From assembly GCA_033032865.1 (NCBI GenBank), contig JAWHQI010000166.1, positions 1,054,001 through 1,118,000 of the forward strand: 64,000 nucleotides of DNA, read 5' to 3'. The DNA comes from Dactylorhiza incarnata. Lineage: Eukaryota; Streptophyta; Magnoliopsida; Asparagales; Orchidaceae. The first letter of the stretch is position 1. Each line of letters begins with the position of its first letter. Under the pieces are notes generated by a model. That model ran no database searches. It was given only the letters and a program-made list of their open reading frames with translations, and was not told the origin of the DNA. A program made the translations under genes and the position numbers. Positions 21,334 to 32,900 of the stretch are shown one piece after another.

Positions 21334-23599
21334 ATGGCACAAATCAAAGATTATGCTTCCACCAGACCTCCAATGTGCAATCTTGAAAAGTTTGCAGTTT
21401 GGAAAACAAGAATTAGAATTTATATGAATTCCATTGATGCTGACTTGTTTAATATTACTATGACAGGTCCCCCAAAGCCTTATAGAAAGGATGCAAATGG
21501 CAATGTCACACAAACACTTGTTCCAAGATCTGAGTGGACAGAAGATGAAAAGAAGGCAAGAATATATGATCTAAAGGCCATGAACATACTTGTCTCAACT
21601 CTCTCAGATGACATTTTTCAAAAGGTTGTTGACTGTGAATCATCCAAAGAAATTTGGGATGCTCTCGCAAAGATGGTGGAAGGAAGTGCTGATGAAAAGA
21701 AAGATAAAAAGGCTTTATTGATTTCTCAATATGAGAACTTCCAAAAGAAGGCTGAAGAAAGCATCTCTGAAATGTATGACAGATTCAGTCTGATCATCAA
21801 TCAACTAAGAGACTTGGACAGAGAAATCTCTCTCACTGAGATTAATGACAAATTGCTAATGAGTCTCCCTAGTTCGTGGGACTCAAGAATATGGGCAATA
21901 AGAGACACAAGAGGACAAAAAGAGATTTCAACAGATGCTCTCTTAGGAAAACTCAGATCCTATGAGCAATTGCTGAAAACTAGAGAAGAGAAGGAAAGAA
22001 GAGAAAACACTCCAATTTCCTCAAAAGGCAGGAACATTGCTCTAAAGGCAACAGAAGGAGGAACCCCTATCACTGAAGAAGAACTATTCAGTTTCTTGGC
22101 CAGAAGATTTAAGAAATGGGTCAAGACAGATGGATCAAAAAGGAGGGAGTCAAAACCAAGGTATGACAAAACCCCCCACTAAAGAAATTATTTGTTATTC
22201 TTGCAGGAAACCTGGACATATTGCCCCAGAATGTCCATAGAATGCTGAAACAGAAAAGGATCTGAAAAAGAAAGATCTGAAGAAAAAGGGGAAGAAGAAA
22301 GAAAGAGGCTTCATTGCAGAAGTCTGGAGTGAAACAAACTCTGAGGATAGTTCATCCTCTAAGAGTGACAATGAAGAATCTAGGCAAGAAGACCTATGCT
22401 TAATGGCCTTTGAAGACTCAAAGAATGATGATAAATCATGGAGTGAAACAGGATCAGAAGAAAGCATATCTTCTGATGATGAAAAAGAAAAGAACCTCAT
22501 TCTCATAGAGGAATCTGAGGATGAGGATGAGGTAAGCATGTTTGATGAAATAGATTTTCAAAGTGATAACTTTAGAAATGATTTTATGAGAATGTATCTA
22601 GATCAACTAAAAGCAACAAAAGAAATTAAAGATCTAAAAGAACAAATCAATGTAGCTAAAAACCAGAGAAACACAGAAATTAAATCCTTTAAAGATTATG
22701 AATCAATAGCTAGCGGAATAGAAAAGGAAATAGAAAGGGCTAGAATAGAAAATCAGTTCCTTAAGGATAAAGTAACCCAGGCAAAAGCCTTTGAAGAATC
22801 GATAAAAATGAGAAGCCAAACTCTTGAAGAGATCACTGAAAAACAAACAATAAGACACAAGAATCTTGGGCTAGGGGCTGATCCCTCAATCAGCCTAATT
22901 CCATCCAACAAACCTGCTTGGATGAGCCCTGTAAAATTCACTAAACCTGTCAAATTAGACAACCAAGAAAAAGAATCACAACATAAGAAAGAACACCTCT
23001 CCAAGAAAATTGATGATACATCATATTATTCAGCTGATGACTCACAAACTTCATCTGAAGAGATAACTAAACCAAGAGAAACAACTCATAAAGAAGTAAA
23101 AACAGAAAAAGGAATAGTAAAAATCTATGAAGATTCAGTTGCGTCGACTTCATATCGACGCATGCATAATAGTGCGTCGACATCTACTCAACGCAACCTC
23201 TCAGATGCATCGATCTCTTCTCGACGCTTAAATAAAAGTACGTTGACTTCCAATCGACGCAACTCTTTTTACGCGTCAAAATCAGATCGACGCCACCTGG
23301 AGAAAGCGCCGAATAGAAATCGACGCGACTATCAACATGTGTCGAATCGATATCGACGCACACATATTCAGAGCAACGTAAATGTCTTCCCTTCAAAAAT
23401 CTCTCATCTAAACCCCTATTCAGGACCCATTCATCCTGATCAAAATTTCTACTCTAAACAATATTCCTATCCCAATCAACACTTCTATCCTTCTCTAAAA
23501 TCAAATCCTTACAACTCTAAGACAATCAAATGCCATATATGTAACAAACCCGGCCATCTTGCCAAACAATGTTGGCATAATCAATCAAATTATATGTAA
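21334..23599 (+). pseudogene. Element E gag, SIRE-like, two CCHC knuckles (one frameshift, one stop)
   Basis: Long Gag of about 755 codons. The start chosen is MAQIKDYASTRPP at 21334; an in-frame ATG at 21277 would add an unlikely hydrophobic leader. Residues 1-280 are a copia-type Gag/UBN2 domain (FAVWKTRIRIYM ... SKEIWDALAKMVEG ... LLMSLPSSWDSRIWAI). The frame stops at 22180-22182; a one-base shift in the C6 run at 22170-22176 restores the downstream frame. That frame opens with knuckle CYSCRKPGHIAPEC, meets a TAG about 22238, then runs through an acidic Ser-rich part, a coiled coil and an Arg-pair repeat (23130-23370), and ends with knuckle CHICNKPGHLAKQC. Gag packages the RNA in cytoplasmic particles. 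Confidence 0.85.
23130..23370 (+). repeat. TCGACGC repeat inside the E gag coding sequence
   Basis: Six or so degenerate units of about 36-42 bp, each with a GCGTCGA half and an ATCGACGC half, encoding repeats ending in Arg-Arg (SYRRMHN, SSRRLNK, SNRRNSF, SDRRHLE, RNRRDYQ, RYRRTH). The nucleotide motif equals that of the U3 cluster, which suggests DNA- or RNA-level selection or a shared origin. Confidence 0.75.
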
Positions 23600-24057
23600 A
23601 AGAAAATCAGTCCAAAATTGACTTAGAAACCTTTAGGAATAGGAAGAGACAAAAAGAAATAAGCACATAGAGCTGTTCTGAAATTTTAAAAGTCACGTCG
23701 ACTTATAATCGACGCACCGTCGACGACTCAGATCAATAGGCATAATCGACGCATACGTCGACTATTATCGACGCGTACGTCGACTAGAAATCTCTTCATC
23801 CCAAAGCAGACTATATCGACGCTCACGACGAATCCCACTCGACGTAACGTCGACTTCATAAAAACGAGCGGCAAGGCTGAATCATTTTCGGTCACATCCA
23901 CTGAAGTACCTAATAAGCCTCGAATTGAGTCCTGTTTCGACGCTTCACCTGACTTAAATAGACTCTTCAGTTAGAAACCTTCACGACCTCTGCATCTTTT
24001 ATTCTCCTTGCTCCTCCGTCCAGCCGTCTCTTTCTCTCTCTTTCCCACTGATCTACA
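23600..24057 (+). other. Element E spacer between gag and second gene
   Basis: This is where pol should begin; none is found. Bases 23695-23850 hold another cluster of TCGACG/GTCGAC motifs. The last 60 bases are pyrimidine-rich (CTCCGTCCAGCCGTCTCTTT...) and look like a plant 5' leader or a splice-acceptor tract. GACTTAAATAG near 23951 is a weak TATA candidate. Confidence 0.6.
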
Positions 24058-25765
24058 ATGGCTCCAAAGATAAATTCTGGGTTCGACATTGACCTTGAGT
24101 CCTTCCAGGCTGCCGCAGAAAACTACAAGAGCATCATTGCTCTCTTCACTGAAGCTGGATTAGACAAACTCATCTCCACAAGGTGCAAGCTACTGGAAAC
24201 AGAGCTCACAGAGTTGCTGACTCATGTTCAGATATCTGAACAAGGAGAAATCCAGGGAACACTATATGAGACACCTGTCTCAATCTCAGCAGAATATGTT
24301 AGGGCCACCTTTGATCTTCCATCAGGTATATCCTAATATCATCCTTATTTAAATGAAAAAGGGGAAGAAAATAAGTTTGAGAAGAATGACTAAATAAGTC
24401 TTAATTATCCCCCTATTAGGTGATGAATCCATTAACCTCATACCTGATGAAATCAAGCATGTGCTCTCCACCATGAAATTCTCAAAAGACAGACCAATCC
24501 ATCTGAAAAAGATAGACTTTTCAGATGAGTACAGATTGCTGGCAGATATAGTAGGGAAGATACTGCTATGCAAGATTTCAGCCCATGATGCAGTGCCCAA
24601 ACAGCAGCTGAACATCATGGGGGCCCTTGTGCTGAAGAAGAAGGTGGATTGGGTCAGCTGTCTTCTCAAAATGATAGCCTCCAAATATTCCCACAAGGAA
24701 AATGCTTATATGAGAATCATGAGTCAGGTTCTCTTCTATTCCTTCCCTGATCTCTGCAGGTCAAAAGGAATTCCTATCCCTCCTGGAAAGAGGATGTCCA
24801 TTGCCCTCTTCTCCAAATGGACCAGGCATATTCCCAAGCCTGGTTCCATCCCTGAAAATACTCCATCTCCTCCTATCTCTCCTGCTCATCCTCCTCCTTC
24901 TCAAACAGTCACATCTTCTGTCCCAGCATCATCCTCACCAATACCTCCTCAATCACCTACTCAGCCTTCTTCTATCCCTCCACCTCCTCATTCAGATACA
25001 CCTCATCCAGATAATAGACTACCCTCTCCTCCTCCTCCACCATCACCTCATCATCTCTCACACCATGAACCATCTGAATCCACTGAGGCTCTCATCACCC
25101 AGTGCATACAATCCACAGCTCAAAGATTCCAAGCAATGCTAGATGAGCATTGCTCCCAGATTCATTCCTCCATCCTTCACATGCACACCCAAATAGATGG
25201 GGTCAGTGCCTTTGTGCAAGATCTGAAGTCATCTCTCTCTTCCTCTAGAGTGACTAAGTCTTTCTTAACCTCCTTGGCCAAGAAGGTCAAGAAAGGGGAG
25301 AATCTAGATGAAAATCAGCCCTCCAATCCTAAATCTCCTTCTCACAAATCCCCTTCTTCTTCAAAATCTGACAGTCTTGCATTGCTCAAGACAATTGGGA
25401 ATGAGTTAGTACCTGAGCTCCATATTGATGAACAAATAATTGAGGTACTCAGCATAGCAAGAGAGGCTGCAGACCAAGTGGTACTACTGCAAGGGGAGGG
25501 AAGCAGAGCAGAAAATGAGGCTGAAAAGGAAGAAGGTGAGAAAGAATTGAATGCTGCTATAAATCAAGAAGAAAATGAACCAGCTGCTGAAACTGAAAAA
25601 GGAAATGAAGCTGATGCTGTGATGGCTGAAGAAGGGGATCAGGAGTCAGGAGCAGGGGGAGCTGAGACCCAGGGGGAGCTGAGGGAATCACCTGCTACTG
25701 GGAAAGAGCAATCCACAATGGTATTCAAGAGAAAAAGAAAAACTCCTCCTACTCCTCCTGAATAA
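24058..25765 (+). CDS. Element E second gene: two-exon protein with plant-transposon-like domain
   Basis: Exon 1 is 24058-24325, exon 2 is 24420-25765; total 1614 bases, 537 residues plus stop. The join restores one frame (codon 90 is split G|GT). Residues about 1-222 form an alpha-rich domain (SISAEYVRATFDLPSG ... LLADIVGKILL ... LNIMGALVLKKKVDWVSCLLKMI ... PIPPGKRMSIALFSKW) resembling by pattern the 'putative plant transposon protein' family found as extra frames in plant retroelements. About 227-306 is Pro-rich. Then comes a helical/coiled-coil section, an acidic Glu-rich tail, and KRKRK (526-530), a possible nuclear signal. No transmembrane segment is obvious, so a SIRE-type envelope role is not supported. 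Start chosen from a good ATG after a pyrimidine-rich leader. Function unknown. Confidence 0.75.
24326..24419 (+). other. Intron in the second gene of E
   Basis: 94 bp, donor CAG|GTATAT, acceptor CCCTATTAG|GTGATG, A/T-rich with in-frame stops. Removing it joins exon 1 (268 bases) to exon 2 in phase. Typical length and composition for a plant intron. It lies on the same strand as the genomic RNA, so full-length RNA must partly escape splicing. Confidence 0.75.
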
Positions 25766-25922
25766 TACTTGAAAACAATGTTTCACATACTTTACTTTGT
25801 GATTGGTCTGAACATGAAGTTTGTTTATATATTCTCTTCTGATTGTGTGAAATCTTCATTATCTTTACAAATGCTTTGCTATGTTAATTATATGCTAATT
25901 TCTCTCTAAGAAGGGTTAAGAC

Positions 25923-25936
25923 AAATAGGGGGAGAT
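25923..25936 (+). promoter_or_regulatory. Polypurine tract of element E
   Basis: AAATAGGGGGAGAT immediately before the 3' LTR. Its presence shows the 3' end is complete even though pol is missing. Confidence 0.8.
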
Positions 25937-27264
25937 TGTTGGGAAAATGATTTCTCTTAACCCCTGAAAATGAGTCAAATATGAATTCCAAGAATGAAAA
26001 ACAAGGCTAAGTAAATATGCGTCGAATAGTGTTCGACGCAACGTCGAAATGTAGTCGACGTCTCTTTCAGATTAAGTCGAAGTAACTCTAGGAAGATTTC
26101 GACGTATGTGTTGTCGACGTTACTCTGATTTCTAGTCGACGCAACTAGTGAAGTCGATGCACCTTAGTCGACGCACCTTCCTTATTCACCTCTCGACGTC
26201 CAGACAGGATGTACTCGACGCTTGCGTCGAATGGCAATCGACGCACGTCGATTTATTTGACAGACTTAAATATGCGCCAGATCTCTTTCCTTCTTTCAGT
26301 AAATCTGATTTGTATGGAATAATGTTAATATTTTATAGCCGTTCTGAATCATTCTTTCCTTCTATTTGATTCTTGGCTAATCTGATTAACTCTATTTTGG
26401 ATATTATTTGAAATCAGAATTCATTCTTTCCTTCTACAGAAATAAATATTATGGAAACATTTTTTCTTTCTATTCTCTCTAACTGCTAATTGATTATCCT
26501 CCTATAGTATTATGTTGAATTAACAGAGTTATAAATAAAGAGGAGGTCGGCAGAAAATAAAAGCAGAGTGATCTACAACACGCATTTGAAATAGAGGAAA
26601 AGCTCCCAGGAGAAAAGAGAGAAATTGAGAAAAAGCTCTGCAGCAACATTCAAGCTCTTCTCCTTCTTCTGCTTCTGAAGTCATACTGCTGCAAAATCTG
26701 ATAGCTCTCACAAAGAGAGAAAGGCTGCAAATCTTCTTCTCTCTATAGAAGAAAGATTCAATTCACTTCTTGTGCTTCCAATCTTCTTGCTAGGAAGAAG
26801 ATTCTTTCTTGTTTTTATTTCTTCGTCTTTCTTTCTTTCTCACTTAAACATTGTAAAAGAGTTTTTAGAATCTCTCTCCAAAAAATTCAGTGTACTGGTT
26901 CTAAGAGTCTCCTTGTCAAAAGACTCAGTTGGTTCTAAGAGTCTCCTTGTCAAAAGACTCAGGGTGGTTCTAAGAGTCTCCTTATCAAAAGACTCAGTGC
27001 AAGATAGTGAATTCCTACCAAGGGGGTAGAAGAGTGGACTACCCAAAGTTTGGGGAACCACTATATTTTCTTGTGTTGTGCTGTGATTTATTTTCTTGCA
27101 TTTACTTTATTTTCTTGCTTAATTCTTGTTGGTGTGTGGGAAGCTCTAATCTGTGATCATACACATATATATATTAACTTTGCACAAAATAATTTTTAAA
27201 TCTCTATTCACCCCCCCCCCCCCCCCCTCTAGAGAATTCTAGTGAGGTTAATTGTGCACTTTCA
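25937..27264 (+). repeat. 3' LTR of element E
   Basis: 1328 bp, about 20 substitutions from the 5' LTR. It is longer mainly because CACCCCCTC has grown to a run of 17 C at 27211-27227. Confidence 0.93.
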
Positions 27265-27273
27265 GGCGTTACA
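27265..27273 (-). repeat. Last bases of D LTR copy 1
   Basis: GGCGTTACA: the GGCGT target duplication of E followed by the LTR terminus TACA, then the purine tract of D. E therefore inserted within 10 bases of the LTR end. Confidence 0.85.
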
Positions 27274-28618
27274 GTCACTCCCCCTAAAAAGAAGTTTCGT
27301 CCCGAAACTTAGAACGCAATTCAACCTCAAGGGCAAACGGGGAAAACCAAAACTCGTCGAATCAAGACGCCCATCCAAAGAGGCTAGGAGAACAGATGAG
27401 GGGGAGATTCCTCTCTCAACACTCATTCGAACGTCTCTGACACACGCTCCAACTCTAAGACATAGGAAGTGATTAGGCTACGACGGAAGCACCAAAATTG
27501 GGATATGTCGATCCCCAAAACGCACACATCCACAACTGGCTCGCTGAAGTAACAGTGGACACCAGGGAAAAACACGAGGAAAACCACTCTGAATGCAACC
27601 ACACCGAGGAACTTAACGATATGAAAAGGTCTCACCTAGCTCACTTGTGGTTCCTTCCAAATCTCAACACGCTTGATATCAAGAAATCTCCAAGAAATTC
27701 TCATTCTCATCTTCGAACTCAAACCAATACTTCGCCAATTCCCAATATTCCTTATAACGCTCCTGAGCTAACTATAGCTCTCACGAGTAAGTGACACACA
27801 ACCACTCAACTCCACCGAGGCTTTCATGATCTGCCTTAACTTACTGATAAGCACATCATCCAAATACAAACACCGCTACATCAATCACCAAATTTTCACC
27901 TTAAATCACAATATAAATATTTTTCAGACCAAATGGTAATCAACGATAGAATCACGGGCTTCACCACAAATCATTACGTGAACATCCACTATAGTGGAAT
28001 TATAGTATCCACCTCAACATTCCTACATGATCCAATTCTTCATAGAAAAATTTCAGAAAAATTAACAATTCTATCTTAACCATCATCGAATGCTCTTCTA
28101 AATCTAAGCTGATCAATAATTTATTACTTCCAATAACCATCAAATGAAAATTCATATCTACTAGCCGCTATGTCAAAACACCAAGGATAAAAAAAATGGG
28201 ATAATCTTCTCATGAATTTCAACTTTCCAAAATTCGTACACAGCTCAATTCATTTATGTGTCGATATAAAATAATCAAATCCGTCTTTTAATGATCACGA
28301 CATGGTCTTCTAAATCCAACGCATCCAAATTATCCTAAGCGAGGAAATCCACCAAAATAAAAGGAACATTCCTAAATGTCCTAACTCGACATCGTCAAAT
28401 ATTTATATGAAAACTTGGCAATACGGGAATCGGCTAAACGGTTACCAATCTAACGTTAATGGTTCACAATTATCTAGTCACTCAGATTAGACAAAACATG
28501 AATCCAAAGAGCTTCAAATTATTCATTCCCTTCTTTAAACTTATGTGTAAAATCTACACACAAAAATGATATAACCAATTTAAGTTTACTATTGCAAGCC
28601 CAAAAATTACGTCAGAAC
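27274..28618 (-). pseudogene. D interior 1: purine tract and decayed pol 3' end
   Basis: 27274-27290 is the purine tract (minus TTTTTAGGGGGAGTGAC). Up to about 27800 the minus strand has scraps of the pol end in shifting frames, such as the conserved FGRNHK region, in poor condition. From 27800 to 28618 I see only A/T-rich sequence with no gene. The block between this relic and gag, which should hold protease, RT and integrase, is absent. Confidence 0.6.
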
Positions 28619-29254
28619 CTAACCTGAAATCACCTGGACAAAAGCTTGGGCATATTCTTCGATCAACACATCTTTCTTTATATCTTCTTTTATCAGCTGT
28701 TGCGGCTGCGACAATGCATCCTGAAGTGGAGCCAACTGCAACGGGAATTGGGACCGCGGACAATTAGCCTTCAAATGTCCTTTCTGGCCACACTGGTAGC
28801 AGACCCTATCCTTCAACCAACATTTGCTCGCATCATGCCCCTTTCTTTCACAGTTAGTGTACACCTGCACTTCGAGCTCTTTCTGTTGTTTCTGAACTCC
28901 TATCCGCTTAAAACATTTCTTGATGGGGTGACCTGCTCGGCCACAATAAGTGCACATCACATCTCTTTTCTTCTTCGAAATGGGGTCGGATGTCCTCGAA
29001 CTTCCATCATCATCGGCCTTTCTCTTATTCTTCCCCAATAACGCAGTCTGATTCACAACAGGGTTGCACACCCTAGGTTGCTCTCCTAATCTAGCCTCCA
29101 ACAAGTTCTGAATTTGTGACTGCACCACAGCCACATGTCTCAATAACATCGTGTTGACCCGACACAACTCCTCGATCACTGAATCGTTGCGCACACCTGA
29201 GGACTCAGCCTCTAACGGGGGAATTGATTCTGTCGTACTACGCTCTGGAGTCAT
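28619..29254 (-). CDS. D Gag without capsid, copy 1
   Basis: 211 codons, MTPERSTTESIPPLE start. The N-terminal 55 residues match the Gag N-terminus of C (SIPQLEGESSG...), then the sequence jumps to the nucleocapsid end; the whole capsid-like domain of about 200 residues seen in C is missing. Knuckle 1 (C101, C104, H109, C114) and knuckle 3 (C152, C155, H160, C165) are intact; knuckle 2 has Tyr at 132 in place of Cys. The C-terminal VQVISG matches TQVIAG of C. It could still bind RNA but is unlikely to build particles. The frame is uninterrupted, as in copy 2. Confidence 0.8.
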   Translation of the reverse strand: MTPERSTTESIPPLEAESSGVRNDSVIEELCRVNTMLLRHVAVVQSQIQNLLEARLGEQPRVCNPVVNQTALLGKNKRKADDDGSSRTSDPISKKKRDVMCTYCGRAGHPIKKCFKRIGVQKQQKELEVQVYTNCERKGHDASKCWLKDRVCYQCGQKGHLKANCPRSQFPLQLAPLQDALSQPQQLIKEDIKKDVLIEEYAQAFVQVISG

Positions 29255-29941
29255 CTCCTGCGATTACGAACAAACATCTCATCTACACCTAGCCTACAAT
29301 ACCTCGGCTAGAAGACTAGAAACACCTAACTCGATCAAAATCGGAAAATGTATAGACTCTTGCTCTTGTTGTTACCTTGCTCTGGGATTTTACAAATGAT
29401 GTCATGCTTACCCTTAGGATAATATACTACCATCCTTTTGACTCTTGTGCATGTATGATGAATGCATGAATTCTTTATTATTGTTTCAAAATCATGTGTG
29501 TGCAAGCATCATCATGTATGTCTTTAGCTTGGCACGTGTGCAATGCTATGTTATGATGCATATGCAGTGCTATGCAATCTAAAAAGGCCTTAATGCATGT
29601 TATGAGCGGCGTACACATGCGATCTTATGCATCTCATAGTACATATTATCACATGCAACGAAAAAGAAAAACGAGCTAATGGACATTCATGGTACTGGCG
29701 TTATGCATCCCATACTATATAACCGTCGCATGTTGTCACCTATGAGGATCCATATACAAACACATATTATGCATCCCATACTACATAATATGCCCTGTAT
29801 ACTTCTAATCATGCTATGAGTGTAGTGTTCATGCTTCAGCCAAGACATACTGATGACCCTTCGGTGTGTGTATGCAATGAATGACGATTCTCACCAGGCG
29901 GTTAACCGGGCCAACCAGAAAATTCCCAGCAACCCGGCTAA
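29255..29941 (-). other. D leader, copy 1
   Basis: Untranslated leader between gag and the primer site. It matches the reverse complement of the C leader (40029 onward), including repeated ATGCATCCCATACTACATAA motifs. No gene. Confidence 0.75.
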
Positions 29942-29959
29942 CCTCCCTCTGATACCAAC
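29942..29959 (-). promoter_or_regulatory. D primer binding site, copy 1
   Basis: The minus strand GTTGGTATCAGAGGGAGG touches the LTR end; initiator-Met tRNA type. Intact, unlike the one in C. Confidence 0.85.
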
Positions 29960-32900
29960 TGTCACAACCCGCATTTTCTCCGTATTTAGATAATACGTCA
30001 GAGTAGAGAAAATACGCGCTGTGATGCCACGCCGTGCAGGGGACAACTGCAGACGCTCAGGCACAAACCTAAAACTGACGATTTTCATAAAATCATTTAT
30101 CTAAGTGATGAAAACACATTTAATTTGGATTTATGAGAACCGTGTCCCTCGGCTCAGTGGATCAACTAGTCCACACAAGAAAAGTATATGTATTCGCAAT
30201 GAAAAATATTTAGTTTTATTTCATTTATACTCCTACATGAGAATGAAGATCCAAGGTTGATACATGTTATGCAGACCTCTAGATTTAGTATAAGTACTTT
30301 GGAAGATAGCTATTAACGTCAACTTAAAATACAATTAGTTCAGATTTAAGGTATGCTATGAAGATGAACAAGAGTTATAAATAGGTGCAATTTAAATATA
30401 ACTAACATGCATGCTAGCATAAACATTCCCAGAAAGCAAGAGTGAATATAATCCACAAGTAACATTATAAGATACAAGTAGTCTAACAACAGAAACAAAC
30501 TATGGGCGTCAACAACCTGACACGAACTCATAGGATCCAAACTAGACAGGTACAAAACTAAAGGAAAACTACCTCACCATCGGAGGTAAAACCACAGCCG
30601 CAGCTACCCGCAGCTCAGAGACCACGAACTCTAGCGACCAAACCTACTACTGCTCTGGACCTGAGGCATTCAAAAGAAGAACACCTCAGAAACAAGTTTG
30701 AAAGTGGTGCTAACAGAGAACAAGGAACAAACCAGACAAACCTCCACGAAAGCGGGAGTCAGACAAAAGAAGCTGCATCAAAAGTCAGTACGAGAGTGCA
30801 GATAAACCGAAAGCAGAACTATCAAAACAGTAAGCAAAACACTCCCCATAACAGGAGCCACAGAAACGACTGAAAACATGTGCATACAATCACAACTTAA
30901 ATCTTATACAAAGACATAACAAAAATTCCATATACAATTACAAGTTCGAATTCATATTCAACATCCACGAGAGACTGATCAGCTCCAACAAAAGGAATCA
31001 AGCACGAGGCAGACAAAGCACTGATGAGGCGGCACATGTCCAACCATAACATCAGCCTACAGCTAACCTCTTTTGTGTGCATGACCCAACCCAATTAGGG
31101 TACTGTGCCGGGGGTATTAGCCACAACGTACACAGATTACAAAAGAAGGGCAACCATGCCGGGAAAATAACCCGCGGCGCGCATAGGCCCACAATTACCA
31201 ATTTCCAGCTTTCAGATTAAGTTATAAAAGTATACACATGAACAATATTCAACTAACCGGGCAAGACACCAACATCTCAACCCAACATATTCCAAGTCAA
31301 ACAAACTTACACGACGAATCGATCAAATGCTATACGGACATATCGCGGAACACTGGACGGAGATTTAAATCAATCACTCTCAAGGTCACCAAACATACTC
31401 CAACAAAAGACAAATCAAGGTGATCAAACGAGAGACGAACAGAGGGATTCTTGCAGACAACAAGTACAAGGACAAGCTGAAACACGCAGTCACAAATGAA
31501 GAAAACTACAATGCGGTTCACATCGGGGGAAATCAATTTAGAAAGTCAGTTACTGGGATAACACTATTAACCTCAGTGTCCTAGACTACACCTGAAGACA
31601 TAGGTCATATAGACGCACGAGGATTCTGAGTCATACAGAGAAATGGGAAATCAATCGATCGACAAGTAGGATACATGCAGTCTGTTGAGGAGACGCACAC
31701 GTCGAACAACAAACCAAGCAGATGAACTCAAATAAACAGCCAAAGAGACTTATGCAAGAACCATTCGGTTAATAAGGAGAAGGACGGTCATACGCAGACT
31801 TGATTCAAATGAAGTGCGGTCGGCATGGACTTAAATCAGAAAGACTCGGAGGTTCCAGACAGGGGAAAGACATACAGTCAAGATGGGACCTATGCGTGAA
31901 GCCAAGATAAGCACAAAACACAAGACAAACTGAGTGGAGGAAACATGATTTAATCACAACGAGGTTCAAAGCTGTGATGGAGGGCAACCGGGCTAGACTC
32001 CACGGGAGTTGATAAGCAATGGGCGGACAAAACCCAAATACCCAAAGGCGAGGCAAGTCTGGGTGATAAATCCATGAACACATGGCAGAGCAAATCCCAA
32101 TAGAATTAAAGTTCGACAAGGGATGAAATACTAGGTGAGCCTGCAAGACAAAAAGGCGAATCGGGATGCAAGCGCGGAGCCCTCGAGTGAGGATAAATCG
32201 TGTCAACGACACTAAGGGCAAAACGCCGTGACGCAGGGTTAGCCAGACGATAAGACATGGAGTATAATCATCAAGAGCGAAAACACATACTTAACCCGAA
32301 AACCCCGGGCAAAACTTGATTTGCGCATAGCCGACTCAAACCAATCGGTTAGGGGAAACATGGAGTAAACGTCCTCCGACCCAGCGAGCACTTCAAGACT
32401 CAAAACCGCATTGCGGAGAGCTATAGCGAGCATAGACCTATAATTAGGCAAGTAGCAACGGGAAAAGAAATAATAACTCCCCAAACGAGTTTCCTTACTT
32501 AGGCTTGGGAAAGAGATTTCGAGAGTAACCTCAAACAAAAGAGGTAAAACACAATGTTAAGAGTGCGAGAAAACGAGCAAGGGGACGAACACCACTTGCC
32601 TCAAATCTTCACGGATCGGTCTCCGAAACGCGCCACATCGCAGATCGGGGCAAGAGAAGGCACGGCGAGAGAGGATCTACAAGAAGAACGGCCAAACGGC
32701 GGTCAAGACCAAAAACCCTAACGTCAAACGTTCATGAAACGAGAAATACTTACCGCACACGCGTAGATCTCGGCGAGAGCATTCCAAATCCACTCTCGGA
32801 TGATGATTTTGAGCACCGGAGTTCCATCAGCGGCCACCGGAAGTCTCACGAAAATCTCACGTCGTCATGGTCGCTCACTGGTTCGATCTCGACGGAGGAG

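Larger units (their letters stand above)
19919..27264 (+). mobile_element. Element E: SIRE-like Ty1/copia element without pol, with gag and a spliced second gene
   Basis: 7346 bp with LTRs of 1318 bp (19919-21236) and 1328 bp (25937-27264), TG...CA ends and a perfect 5-bp target duplication GGCGT (19914-19918 and 27265-27269). The interior holds an initiator-Met primer site, a long gag with two CCHC knuckles, a 458-bp spacer, a two-exon gene and a purine tract. No protease, integrase, RT or RNase H is present, so it must be moved by enzymes of another element. The LTRs differ at about 20 positions plus a C-run. Confidence 0.93.

Noticed and set aside
24801..25142. Leu-rich 113-codon frame within the second gene of E
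   Set aside because: Out-of-frame reading of the Pro-rich coding segment.
24058..25765. Second gene of E as a SIRE-type envelope protein
   Set aside because: No signal peptide or transmembrane segment seen; has an acidic tail and KRKRK instead, and pol is absent upstream.
20754..27029. 85-codon frame in each E LTR
   Set aside because: Made of the triple hairpin repeat and splice-like leader; no supporting evidence.
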